Positions 1-8,280 of a DNA stretch of 37,673 nt are shown in pieces. This stretch comes from Bacillota bacterium (GTDB lineage: Bacteria; Bacillota; Clostridia; Tissierellales; MES13). The notes beneath the pieces were generated by a model, which saw only the letters and a program-made list of their open reading frames with translations, did not search any database and was not told the DNA's origin. The stretch is from assembly GCA_009711765.1 (NCBI GenBank), contig VEND01000157.1, positions 1 through 37,673 of the forward strand, in the 5' to 3' direction. Both the position numbers and the translations under genes were made by a program. The stretch's first letter is position 1. Each line of letters begins with the position of its first letter.

Positions 1-84
1 CAATAAAAAGCTTCTCGCTCGACTTGCATGTGTTAGGCGCGCCGCCAGCGTTCGTCCTGAGCCAGGATCAAACTCTCAAATTTA
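1..84 (-). rRNA. 16S ribosomal RNA, 5' end only (runs off the window)
   Basis: The reverse complement contains the universal 16S start region (the 27F primer site AGAGTTTGATCCTGGCTCAG at 77-58), followed by the conserved GGACGAACGCTGGCGGCG and the entry to variable region V1. By analogy with E. coli numbering the mature 5' end should lie near 84. Only about the first 84 nucleotides are present; the rest lies beyond the left edge. The gene reads leftwards, behind two promoters at 239-343. Confidence 0.97.
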
Positions 85-230
85 AAAGTTTACCTGTTAC
101 TCATAGTAACACTAACGTGTTGATTTATAATCAACTTGGGATAACTCAAAATGAATTATCTATAATTGTTTAATGACTTCGCACTGTTCAATTTTCAAAG
201 ATCAAATTCTTGTGTCGTCTTTTGTGACGA
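85..230 (-). other. rRNA operon leader with boxA-like antitermination and processing hairpins
   Basis: This is the transcribed leader between promoter P2 and mature 16S rRNA. On the minus strand, GATCTTTGAAAATTGAACAG (203-184) resembles the boxA-containing leader element found before clostridial and Bacillus 16S genes. Nearer the 16S start are short hairpins such as TTGAT/ATCAA and GTTACT/AGTAAC. They would fit the base of the RNase III processing stem, though the partner sequence 3' of 16S is outside the window. No coding frame is supported here. Confidence 0.6.
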
Positions 231-238
231 CTCTTATA

Positions 239-267
239 ATACTATCAGATTTGTCGAAGTTTGTCAA
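239..267 (-). promoter_or_regulatory. rRNA promoter P2 (sigma-A type)
   Basis: On the minus strand, -35 TTGACA (267-262) and -10 TAGTAT (244-239) are separated by exactly 17 bases. The start site should lie near 230. It is the downstream member of a tandem pair. Its -10 and initially transcribed region (TAGTATTATAAGAGTCG) nearly repeat those of P1. Confidence 0.85.
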
Positions 268-314
268 GAGTTTTTTCTTGAAAACTTTCTGCGCTTTCCT
301 AAGCGACTCTTAAT

Positions 315-343
315 ACTATAACACCTTGTAACTAATCTGTCAA
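315..343 (-). promoter_or_regulatory. rRNA promoter P1 (sigma-A type)
   Basis: On the minus strand, -35 TTGACA (343-338) and -10 TATAGT (320-315) have a 17-base spacer, 76 bases upstream of P2. Between this promoter and the end of iorB (344-549) the DNA is AT-rich non-coding sequence with a small GTTCAT/ATGAAC inverted repeat and the iorB terminator. Confidence 0.87.
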
Positions 344-479
344 TATTAATTTCATTTTTTTTATTAAAATTTCTGGTTCATTCTTTTATGAACAGTATAA
401 TAATAATGTAGTTATTATATTTATAATTTAAACTAGACCTAAAATTTACTAAAATAAAAAACTTTATATAAATATAAAA

Positions 480-502
480 CACTACCGCTCTTGCCGGTAG
501 TG
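480..502 (-). terminator. Rho-independent terminator of the ptb-ior operon
   Basis: Minus strand: an 8-bp stem CACTACCG/CGGTAGTG with a 7-base loop, followed by TTTTAT. It lies 48 bases beyond the iorB stop and separates the ior operon from the rRNA promoters that read in the same direction. Confidence 0.88.
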
Positions 503-549
503 CTTTATATCCTTTTTCTTTTATCCCCATTGGTTAATAAAAATTTTAC

Positions 550-1128
550 TTATTTTACTAACTCTTTTCCTTTATTAAATGCTTTGATATTTATATCTAC
601 AAACTTTTCTTTTACCAATTCTTTTATTACTTCTTCCCAATCCACTTCATCTATACCTAAAGCTTTAACTAGACTTCCTAGCATCATAATATTTTGTACT
701 CTAATATTTCCTAATTCCTTTGCTAAATTAGCAGCATTTATTACTGTCGTATCTGCTTTTTCACTTAAATCCTCCAATAACCCTTCAGGATATTCATTTT
801 CACCTATTAAAATCGGTACAGATGGTATTCCATAATCATTTATAACGAGTTTACCACCTGGTTTTAAATGATCTATCCATCTTTCAGCTTCCATTTTTTC
901 AAAAGCTACTATTATGTCCGCTTGTCCTTTTCCAATAATTGGTGAGTAAACTTTATCACCATATCTTACTTGGGTTGTAACACTACCTCCACGTTGTGCC
1001 ATACCGTGAACTTCTGACATTTTAACATCATATCCTGCTTTAATTAATCCTGTGGATAATACTTTACTAGCAAGGATAATACCTTGACCTCCAACTCCTA
1101 CTAATAAGATATTGTTTTTATTACTCAT
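550..1128 (-). CDS. iorB: Indolepyruvate ferredoxin oxidoreductase, beta subunit
   Basis: This is the small (gamma-domain) subunit of the TPP-dependent enzyme that oxidatively decarboxylates aryl-pyruvates from aromatic amino acids to aryl-acetyl-CoA, reducing ferredoxin. The N terminus has the pyruvate:ferredoxin oxidoreductase gamma-family signature (LLVGVGGQGIILASKVL), then SEVHGMAQRGGSV, both diagnostic for IorB. The length of 192 residues is normal. I chose ATG at 1128, which has GGTGAG four bases upstream; a GTG at 1137 would add three residues. The start overlaps the end of iorA by 8 bases, which implies translational coupling and equal subunit amounts. Confidence 0.95.
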   Translation of the reverse strand: MSNKNNILLVGVGGQGIILASKVLSTGLIKAGYDVKMSEVHGMAQRGGSVTTQVRYGDKVYSPIIGKGQADIIVAFEKMEAERWIDHLKPGGKLVINDYGIPSVPILIGENEYPEGLLEDLSEKADTTVINAANLAKELGNIRVQNIMMLGSLVKALGIDEVDWEEVIKELVKEKFVDINIKAFNKGKELVK

Positions 1129-2902
1129 TTTTCTCACCAGCCTTTTTTATTGCATCAAATGGACATATTTGAAGACATACATCACATCCAACACACATTG
1201 TTTCATCTATTATAGCACCTTTGTCTTCATCAAATGATATTGCAGGACATCCTGCTTTGATACACATTTTACATTTTTTACATTCTTCACTATTTACTTC
1301 ACATACTTTTTTATCTAATCCGTATTCTTCTATTTCTTCCTTATTAGATTTCTTTAATACACAAGGCCATTTAGTTATAATTACCATTGGTTCATCTGTT
1401 TCTATAGCTTTGTCTAATGCTTTATTAGTTTCATCTAAATCTAATGGGTTAATAACTTCTATATGTTTTACTCCAATAGCTTCACAAACTTTTATTAGAT
1501 CTATTTGTTCAGTTTTTTCTCCCATTAATGTATAACCTGTTCCTGGATTTTCTTGATGTCCTGTCATACCTGTTATTCTATTATCTAAAATAATAGTTGC
1601 TGCATTCCCTTTATTATAAACGATATCAACTAAACCTGTTATTCCTGAATGAAAGAACGTTGAGTCTCCAATTACACCAAATACTTTAACATCTCTACCA
1701 TTTTTCTTACTTGCTACACCGAAACCATGTCCAGCACTTACACTAGCTCCCATACATATACAAGTGTCCATACTTGAAAGTGGAGGGGCAGATCCTAGAG
1801 TATAGCAACCAATATCACCAGTTACTACAACATTTCTCTTTTTACTTAATTCATAGAACAATCCTCTATGAGGGCATCCTGCACACATAGTCGGTGGTCT
1901 TCCAACTATTTTTTCTTCATCTCTTTCAACGCTTTCTCTTTTTTCACCAAGTAAAGCCTCTGCTATTATATCTGGATTTAGTTCACCAATATTAGGGATT
2001 AAATCTTTTCCAGTTACTTCTATGCCCATAGCTTTCATTTCTGTTTCTAAATAAGGTTCAAGTTCCTCTATTACATATAATTTATCAACTTCATTAGCAA
2101 ATTCTTTAATCTTTTCCTTTGGTAATGGATAAGTAAATCCTAACTTTAGATATGATGCATTATCTCCGAAAACTTCCTTTGCATATTGATATGCTACTCC
2201 AGAAGTTACAATTCCTACTTTCTTATCGTTCCACTCTATCCTATTAAGCTTAGTATTATTACTAAATTCTTCTAATTTTTTAAGTTTATCTTCAACTACA
2301 ACGTGTAGTTTCCTACCATTAGCAGGTGTTGCTACATATTTAGGTATATCTTTATTATACTCTTTTATACCTACTTCTTCTCTATCTTCAAAATCTACTA
2401 CACCTTTACTATGACAAATTCTTGTTGTCAATCTTAATAAAACAGCAACATCGTATTCTTCACTTAATTTTAATCCTTCTTTAACATAATCCTTTGCTTC
2501 TTGACTGTCACTTGGTTCTAACATAGCAACCTTTGCTGCTTTTGCATAATATCTATTATCTTGCTCATTCTGTGAACTATGCATTCCCGGATCATCAGCT
2601 GATACAATAACACATCCTCCATTAACTCCTGTATAACCGAATGTGAAAAGTGGATCAGCGGCTACGTTAATTCCAACATGTTTCATTGCAGCTAAACTTC
2701 TTGCACCTGCTATTGAAGATCCTATAGCAACCTCTAAAGCAACTTTCTCATTAGGTGCCCACTCTGAATAAATTTCTTTATAATTTGCTACATTTTCTAA
2801 TATCTCGGTACTTGGAGTTCCCGGATAAGCCGAAGCTAACGTTACTCCCGCTTCATAAGCACCTCGGGCAACTGCTTCGTTACCAGTTAAAAGTTTTTTC
2901 AT
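1121..2902 (-). CDS. iorA: Indolepyruvate ferredoxin oxidoreductase, alpha subunit
   Basis: Large subunit, 593 residues. The order is an N-terminal pyrimidine-binding (POR-type) domain beginning KKLLTGNEAVARGAYEAGV, a middle domain, a TPP-binding domain (GDIGCYTLG, GDSTFFHSG), and a C-terminal 2[4Fe-4S] ferredoxin module with two CX2CX2CX3-4C-type clusters (CKKCKMCIKAGC and CVGCDVCLQIC). The start is ATG at 2902, with AAAGGGGTG six bases before it; the in-frame GTG at 2911 sits inside that ribosome-binding site. It lies 29 bases after ptb and overlaps iorB. It acts in the cytoplasm in aromatic amino-acid fermentation. Confidence 0.96.
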   Translation of the reverse strand: MKKLLTGNEAVARGAYEAGVTLASAYPGTPSTEILENVANYKEIYSEWAPNEKVALEVAIGSSIAGARSLAAMKHVGINVAADPLFTFGYTGVNGGCVIVSADDPGMHSSQNEQDNRYYAKAAKVAMLEPSDSQEAKDYVKEGLKLSEEYDVAVLLRLTTRICHSKGVVDFEDREEVGIKEYNKDIPKYVATPANGRKLHVVVEDKLKKLEEFSNNTKLNRIEWNDKKVGIVTSGVAYQYAKEVFGDNASYLKLGFTYPLPKEKIKEFANEVDKLYVIEELEPYLETEMKAMGIEVTGKDLIPNIGELNPDIIAEALLGEKRESVERDEEKIVGRPPTMCAGCPHRGLFYELSKKRNVVVTGDIGCYTLGSAPPLSSMDTCICMGASVSAGHGFGVASKKNGRDVKVFGVIGDSTFFHSGITGLVDIVYNKGNAATIILDNRITGMTGHQENPGTGYTLMGEKTEQIDLIKVCEAIGVKHIEVINPLDLDETNKALDKAIETDEPMVIITKWPCVLKKSNKEEIEEYGLDKKVCEVNSEECKKCKMCIKAGCPAISFDEDKGAIIDETMCVGCDVCLQICPFDAIKKAGEKNE

Positions 2903-2931
2903 ACAATACACCCCTTTACATTTGTTAATCT

Positions 2932-3837
2932 TTATTTATAAGCAGATATAACACTACCTAATGCGATAGAATTTAATTTAGCTTCATGTGTATCAGCTCT
3001 TGAAACTAAAACAACTGGTGCTTTAGCACCCATTATTATACCTGCAGATTTAGCCTTAGCAAAATAAGTTAAACTTTTTCCTATACCATTTCCCATTTCT
3101 ATATTAGGTACTAATAGGATATCTGTATCACCTGCTACCTCACTATTAAAACCTTTAGTTTCTGCTGCTTCTTTTGATATAGCTAAGTCTAAAGCTAGTG
3201 GTCCATCAATAACTGTACCATCTTCAAACTTTCCATCTTTCCATAACTGTTTTATTTTATCAGCATCAACAGTTGCTGGCATTTTAGGATTAACTTTTTC
3301 TTTAGCAGCTAATATAGAAACTTTTACATTTTTATTACCTAATGCTTTACTTACTTTAATTGCGTTTTTTGTTATTTTAACTTTTGAATCTAAGTCAGGT
3401 TCAATATTCATACCACCATCAGTTAAAAATACTAATTTATGATATGTTGGTACTTCGTATACCATAACATGACTTAATAAACTATCTGTTCTTAACCCAT
3501 AGTCTTTATTTAATACTTCTTTTAATAAAATAGAAGTATCTATTAAACCTTTCATTACAAAATCAGCTTTTCCCTCACTTACATATTTAACAGCCTTTAC
3601 TGCAATATCTGTTAAATCTGTTAAGTCAACCTTTTCATAATTTTCAATCTCTAAACTCAATTCTTTAGCTAATTTATTAGTCTTTTCAATATCTCCAATT
3701 AATATTGGTTCAATAAGTTCTTTTTCAGCTGCACTAATAACAGCCTTTAATACCTCTTCGTCATGACAAGCAGCTACAGCTAATTTCTTTGTTTGCTGTT
3801 CTTTTGCCATGTTAATCAATTCATTTAAATTCTTCAT
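2932..3837 (-). CDS. ptb: Phosphate butyryltransferase (phosphate acyltransferase family)
   Basis: Transfers an acyl group from CoA to phosphate, giving acyl phosphate, from which a kinase can make ATP. The 301-residue protein matches the PTA/PTB family along its length: KKLAVAACHDEEVLKAV at the N terminus, DFVMKGLIDTS, the LTDGGMNIEPDL block, DGPLALDLA, and C-terminal LLVPNIEMGNG plus a KAPVVLVSRAD segment. It is first in an operon with iorA and iorB and has a strong ribosome-binding site (AAAGGAGG). The context suggests it handles aryl-acetyl-CoA or branched acyl-CoA rather than only butyryl-CoA; this is inference. No butyrate kinase gene is adjacent. Confidence 0.92.
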   Translation of the reverse strand: MKNLNELINMAKEQQTKKLAVAACHDEEVLKAVISAAEKELIEPILIGDIEKTNKLAKELSLEIENYEKVDLTDLTDIAVKAVKYVSEGKADFVMKGLIDTSILLKEVLNKDYGLRTDSLLSHVMVYEVPTYHKLVFLTDGGMNIEPDLDSKVKITKNAIKVSKALGNKNVKVSILAAKEKVNPKMPATVDADKIKQLWKDGKFEDGTVIDGPLALDLAISKEAAETKGFNSEVAGDTDILLVPNIEMGNGIGKSLTYFAKAKSAGIIMGAKAPVVLVSRADTHEAKLNSIALGSVISAYK

Positions 3838-3899
3838 TCAAGTCCTCCTTTCAGTTATCATATGAAATTTCAAATTTAATAAATCGTTTTCCTGATTAT

Positions 3900-3929
3900 A
3901 TTTTAACATAAATACTATAGTTATTTCAA
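3900..3929 (-). promoter_or_regulatory. Promoter of the ptb-iorAB operon
   Basis: Minus strand -35 TTGAAA (3929-3924), an 18-base spacer and -10 TAAAAT (3905-3900) preceded by TGT. It lies about 60 bases upstream of the ptb start codon. No operator is recognised. Confidence 0.6.
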
Positions 3930-3968
3930 AATTTTTTGTAAAGTTTCTAAAAAATTTTATATGGCGGT

Positions 3969-4382
3969 TTAATTCCAAAAGTTATAATTGTTCATATAAT
4001 CGTTGATTTCATCAAGAACATCATCAAAATATTCAACTATTTTTGAAAATTCCTTATAAAGATTTTTCTTATTTTTATTTTTCTTTAACTTATTACAGTA
4101 CTTATTAATATATAATATTTTATTTATTGATTTATCAGAAAGTATATAATTATTCTTTATACTTTTTAGAAAGTTATATAACTCAATATTATTTAAATTA
4201 ATATCTTTAGTACCTTTTAAATCCTGTAATAATAAAAGTATATCCTCCTTTGAATACTCTAAATACTTAATAATATCTTCAAATTCTTTAAAATAATTAT
4301 CTTTTTCACAATAAATTTTTAAGCTATTTACATAATTGATTAATCTGTCAAGTCTATATTCATATTTTAAAACACTTGACAT
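3969..4382 (-). CDS. Uncharacterised Lys/Asn/Tyr-rich alpha-helical protein
   Basis: I do not recognise this 137-residue protein. It is rich in Lys, Asn, Tyr, Asp and Glu, with no signal peptide, membrane span or cysteine cluster, and its heptad-like Leu/Ile spacing suggests a cytoplasmic helical protein. The start ATG at 4382 has a good ribosome-binding site (AAAGGGGG, seven bases upstream), which supports it as a real gene. It follows the terminator of the TPR operon and a run of TA dinucleotides (4407-4421). It could be a small lineage-specific regulator or scaffold, but nothing in the sequence shows this. No terminator is visible after it. Confidence 0.6.
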   Translation of the reverse strand: MSSVLKYEYRLDRLINYVNSLKIYCEKDNYFKEFEDIIKYLEYSKEDILLLLQDLKGTKDINLNNIELYNFLKSIKNNYILSDKSINKILYINKYCNKLKKNKNKKNLYKEFSKIVEYFDDVLDEINDYMNNYNFWN

Positions 4383-4463
4383 CTATATTCCCCCTTTACT
4401 TACCTTTATATATATATATATACATTCAATAGCATTATATGTGACATAAACTTTTCATAAAAA

Positions 4464-4488
4464 AACAAGGCTTAAATTAAGCCCTGTT
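4464..4488 (-). terminator. Terminator after the TPR gene
   Basis: Minus strand stem AACAGGGCTTA/TAAGCCTTGTT with one G-U pair and a short AT loop, followed by a run of seven T. The stop codon of the TPR gene lies inside the hairpin. Confidence 0.85.
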
Positions 4489-5613
4489 TTTTATACGTTC
4501 TAATTCTCTTTTACATGCTATAGTAACTTCATCATAAGGTTTTATTCTATTTGCTTTGTTAATATCTTTACTTGCATTATCAATATCATCTATTTGTAAA
4601 TAACACATTCCCCTATTACAAAGTAATTCATGGTCATCAGTTTTTAACTTTAAAGCTTCAGTAAACTTTTGTATTGCTTGTTTGAATTTAGAAACATTAG
4701 CTAAACTTAAACCTAATTCATTTAATGTATCAACTTGTTCTGGTTTTATGATAAGCACATTTTCAAATTCCTTTATAGCTTTAGAATATTCCCCTACTTG
4801 TCTATAACCTAAGCCTATCATAAATAATAAATTCCACCAATCACTATATTTCTCTTTTAATGGTATTAATTTTTTTAATCCCTTTTGTATATTCCCTCCA
4901 AGTATTTCTGAATAGCCTTCTTCATAAGTAACATCGTCTTCTATAGCCACTAAAGCTTCAGTCACTTCTGCATTTAAATTCTCTTCTTCATTCAAATGTA
5001 AAAACTTCTCCCACATTATTTGTGCCTTTTTAAACTGCTTAGCATTCATATAATGAAAACCTAATTTATAATAAGCCATCACATAATCTGGATCTATATC
5101 AATAATTGTTTCAAATAACTCTGTTGACTTTTTAAAAAATATATTCCCTTTTTTTATTTCCTTATTTTTATATAATTTCTTAGCCTTTTCTTCTAAAGCA
5201 AAACCATAATTATATAATCCCTCTACATTTTCCTCATTTAGTTTAATTAAACTTCTTAAATATATTAACCCTTCTTCAAAATCATCCTTAATTAATTGTA
5301 CTCCTTTATACAATATATATTCTTCAATATCACTTTTATAATTATAAAGTATCTTTTTATATTCATTATTAAATTTAAATTCAGGGTCTACTCCTATTGT
5401 ATAAATAATTCCCCTTATAACAGATGTGATTTTAATCTCTTCTTGTGCTCTTTTTTCTTTTATTTCATTAACAAGTTCATCAATAACTATTGGTAAAGGT
5501 GTTTCTTCCTTTATCTTATACCCATTTATTTCTAAATCTGAATTAGGCTTCAATTGTATAAAGGATAAATTATCTGTTTTCAATTTAAAATATTCTTTTA
5601 CATTAGTATACAT
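4477..5613 (-). CDS. Tetratricopeptide-repeat protein
   Basis: The protein has 378 residues. The first 80 or so residues are a distinct non-repeat domain; the rest is a TPR solenoid. Clear units include ALEEKAKKLYKNKEIKKG, DPDYVMAYYKLGFHYMNAKQ, GLGYRQVGEYSKAIKEFE, LNELGLSLANVSKFKQAIQK and LCNRGMCYLQIDDIDNAS. TPR domains bind partner proteins or peptides; no enzyme motif is present. It has no signal peptide and is probably cytoplasmic. It is the last gene of a three-gene operon with a membrane protein (14-base gap) and a radical SAM protein, so it may dock with one of them; this is inference. Confidence 0.85.
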   Translation of the reverse strand: MYTNVKEYFKLKTDNLSFIQLKPNSDLEINGYKIKEETPLPIVIDELVNEIKEKRAQEEIKITSVIRGIIYTIGVDPEFKFNNEYKKILYNYKSDIEEYILYKGVQLIKDDFEEGLIYLRSLIKLNEENVEGLYNYGFALEEKAKKLYKNKEIKKGNIFFKKSTELFETIIDIDPDYVMAYYKLGFHYMNAKQFKKAQIMWEKFLHLNEEENLNAEVTEALVAIEDDVTYEEGYSEILGGNIQKGLKKLIPLKEKYSDWWNLLFMIGLGYRQVGEYSKAIKEFENVLIIKPEQVDTLNELGLSLANVSKFKQAIQKFTEALKLKTDDHELLCNRGMCYLQIDDIDNASKDINKANRIKPYDEVTIACKRELERIKNRA

Positions 5614-5627
5614 ACTATCACCCTTTT

Positions 5628-6395
5628 TTATTTATACATATTCCTCATAAAATTTCTTTTTCTTCTAGTACTAGTACTTAGAGTTTTAAATAATACTCCC
5701 CTATAAATCATAATAAAAGAAAATAGTATTTGACCTATTGCATATAGTGCTATTCCCTTTATTGACAAATCAAAATTGAAAGATAGATTTATAGTAAATA
5801 TATCTAAAAGATATTCTCCAGTTGTTAAATATAAAATCCCCATAAAAATAACATTTGGAATGAACCATTCTATCCAATTATTTTTAATAAAATCAAAGGC
5901 ATAAAGTATAGTTTCCCAAGGACTATATATCTTTTGATATATAGCTTCTGGTAACGGGTTTAATAAAATAAGTATAAGCACAGTAATAATTGTACTAAAT
6001 AACCCACTTATAATATAGGAACTAGCCATAGGTCTTAATAATAAACTTGCAAACAACTTAGCAATCCAACCTATAAAGAAAACTCCATATATTTTCCATA
6101 AGTAAATTTTAAAACCTTCCTTCAAATCATCTAAATCAAATTTTTCTCTACTTAAAATATTATCTAATAAATATAAATAACTTGAAATCATTGCACTTGT
6201 TGCAATAAATAATACTATTCCACTTAATATACCCAAAATACTTCTAGCTATCAACCCTACAAATCCATATAATAAAAGATTTAATGTAGTATATAAAAGA
6301 CCTGTAAATATAATTAACCAATTGTTTTTAAATAGGTTAAAAGTTTTTTTAAAGGTATTTTTATTAGTGTAAAATAAATCATTTAATAAACTCAA
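5628..6395 (-). CDS. Integral membrane protein of unknown function
   Basis: A 255-residue polytopic protein with about six hydrophobic segments: near residues 28-50, 53-80, 100-118, 125-148, 175-192 and 212-235. The C terminus ends in a basic tail (STRRKRNFMRN), suggesting a cytoplasmic end. No transporter or enzyme motif is recognised; the overall look resembles small clostridial membrane proteins of unknown function. The start is TTG at 6395, eight bases after AAGGAGGG, which lies in the last codons of the radical SAM gene; the two frames are separated by only two bases. This spacing implies co-translation with that gene. Confidence 0.75.
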   Translation of the reverse strand: MSLLNDLFYTNKNTFKKTFNLFKNNWLIIFTGLLYTTLNLLLYGFVGLIARSILGILSGIVLFIATSAMISSYLYLLDNILSREKFDLDDLKEGFKIYLWKIYGVFFIGWIAKLFASLLLRPMASSYIISGLFSTIITVLILILLNPLPEAIYQKIYSPWETILYAFDFIKNNWIEWFIPNVIFMGILYLTTGEYLLDIFTINLSFNFDLSIKGIALYAIGQILFSFIMIYRGVLFKTLSTSTRRKRNFMRNMYK

Positions 6396-6397
6396 TC

Positions 6398-8176
6398 TTA
6401 TCCCTCCTTTTTAAATTCCTTTGTAACATTATATACATTAGCCCTTGTAAATACTCTCTTTTTATTTGAGTAATCAAACAGCACTATTGTATCTTCTTTA
6501 TTAAGTTTATCTATGTATAAATCATTTTTTATAAAAGATATAATATTAATAGTAAAACTTTCAAAATGTACTTTGTTTATAATTTTTTTAGCTGGTTTGT
6601 CTTTAAATTTATCTAAGTATTTATTAAGATATTTTTTGTTTTGTAAAAAGTTATGTCTAGCTTGTTTAATATATTCAGTATCATAACAGGTTATATAATC
6701 TGGTAAAACATTTGTATGATTATCATATAAGTAATCATACTTAATAACTTCATTAAATAAATCTATATATTTCTCTATCTCTTCTTTATAAAACTTATAA
6801 ATAATTTTATATAGTTTTTTCTTACTGTGGGATATTAAATGATAATTATTCTTTTCCCAAAAGCTAGCAAAATCACTATAAAATTCAAAGGGAGTACTAT
6901 GAAAATTATTTATAATAAATTTTACAGTATTTTTAAAACTAATCTCATTAGCATATTTTTCAACTAAATCTTCAATTGTTTTTAATTTTAGCATTTCTTT
7001 ATACTTTATAAAATCATTTTCAATAACTTCATAGGGTGGTTTATTTATATATTTAAACCCATATTCTTCTTTAAGCTTTCTTAATTCTGATCCCTTTAAT
7101 AATTTAAGAAATCCTAACTGAAGTTTATCAGGAGATAGATTATAAACATCATTAAAGGACTTTTTAAAGCTTTCATAATCCTCAAAGGGTAAACCTGCTA
7201 TTAAATCTAAATGTTGATGAATATTTTGAAATTCTTTTATTTTTTTAACTACACTGCTTAATTTATTAAAATCTGTAGTTCTACCTATAGCTTTTATTGC
7301 TTTTTCATTTGTTGTTTGAACTCCTACTTCAAATTGAAATAGTCCTTCTGGTACATTTTTTAAAAAGTCAAGCATTTCTTCATCTATCAGATGCGCTGTT
7401 ACTTCAAAGTGAAAATTTATATTTTTAGGATTTTCAGATATTACAAACTTCATAATATCTAGGGCAAATTCTTTATTTGTATTAAAAGTCCTATCAACAA
7501 ATTTTACTTGTTTAACCCCAGCATCAATTAATTTTTTTAAATCATTCTTAACTCTTTCAATAGAAAAAAATCTTACTCCCTTTATTGTTGAAGATAAACA
7601 AAATTTACAATTAAATGGACATCCTCTTGAACTTTCGTAATATACTATCTTATTTTTATACTCTTTTAAATCTTCATTAAAAGGCGATGGTATAGAATCT
7701 AAATTATCAATTAACTCTCTAGGAGAACTTTTTATTATTTCATTTTTTTCTCTATAAACTATTCCATCTATATCTTTAATTTGTTTATTGTTTTTATATG
7801 TCCATAGTAACTCCTTAAAAGTTTTTTCACCTTCTCCATAAACTATTATATCAATATAGGGGTTTTCCTTTAATATATTTTCACTATTAAAAGAAACTTC
7901 AGGTCCTCCAAGAATTATTTTAATATTAGACTTAACCTTTTTCAATAGCTTTGCAATATAAAGAATCTTTTCTATATTCCAAATATAACATGAAAATGCA
8001 ACTACTTTAGGATCTTTTTTAAAAATCTCTCCAGCTATAAAATCAGCGTTTTGATTTATTGTATATTCATTAACCTCTATGTTTATATCTAAGTCATTAC
8101 AATATTCTTTTATATATCTAATAGAAAGTGATGAATGTATAAACTTTGAATTTAAAGTATTTAATAAAACTTTCAT
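6398..8176 (-). CDS. B12-binding domain radical SAM protein (DUF4080 type)
   Basis: The 592-residue protein has an N-terminal cobalamin-binding Rossmann domain (about 1-130, with IILGGPEVSFN and IVYGEGEKTF), then a radical SAM core with the CX3CX2C cluster at Cys186, Cys190 and Cys193 (RGCPFNCKFC), and a C-terminal region typical of DUF4080 proteins. Family members use S-adenosylmethionine and a [4Fe-4S] cluster for radical methylation or rearrangement; the substrate of this subfamily is unknown. I chose ATG at 8176, preceded by GAAGGG at good spacing; the frame is open for 25 more codons but has no ribosome-binding site there. It leads an operon with the membrane and TPR genes. Confidence 0.88.
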   Translation of the reverse strand: MKVLLNTLNSKFIHSSLSIRYIKEYCNDLDINIEVNEYTINQNADFIAGEIFKKDPKVVAFSCYIWNIEKILYIAKLLKKVKSNIKIILGGPEVSFNSENILKENPYIDIIVYGEGEKTFKELLWTYKNNKQIKDIDGIVYREKNEIIKSSPRELIDNLDSIPSPFNEDLKEYKNKIVYYESSRGCPFNCKFCLSSTIKGVRFFSIERVKNDLKKLIDAGVKQVKFVDRTFNTNKEFALDIMKFVISENPKNINFHFEVTAHLIDEEMLDFLKNVPEGLFQFEVGVQTTNEKAIKAIGRTTDFNKLSSVVKKIKEFQNIHQHLDLIAGLPFEDYESFKKSFNDVYNLSPDKLQLGFLKLLKGSELRKLKEEYGFKYINKPPYEVIENDFIKYKEMLKLKTIEDLVEKYANEISFKNTVKFIINNFHSTPFEFYSDFASFWEKNNYHLISHSKKKLYKIIYKFYKEEIEKYIDLFNEVIKYDYLYDNHTNVLPDYITCYDTEYIKQARHNFLQNKKYLNKYLDKFKDKPAKKIINKVHFESFTINIISFIKNDLYIDKLNKEDTIVLFDYSNKKRVFTRANVYNVTKEFKKEG

Positions 8177-8255
8177 TTTTTCCCTTCTTTCATTTAAATT
8201 ATTGCCATTATATATCAGACCATATACATTATAACATAGAAAACATTCCATAATA

Positions 8256-8280
8256 AAACCTTACCCAATGGATAAGGTTT
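8256..8280 (-). terminator. Terminator after the amidase-domain gene
   Basis: Minus strand stem AAACCTTATC/GGTAAGGTTT with one mismatch, followed by TATTATGG. The T-tract is weak. The amidase stop codon overlaps the stem. Confidence 0.65.

Noticed and set aside
361-400. GTTCAT/ATGAAC inverted repeat upstream of the rRNA promoters as a terminator
   Set aside because: The stem is only six base pairs and is not followed directly by a T run; the stronger ior terminator is already at 480-502.
4407-4421. TA dinucleotide run as a possible functional repeat
   Set aside because: Short, and expected in DNA this rich in A and T; no tandem unit conserved around it.
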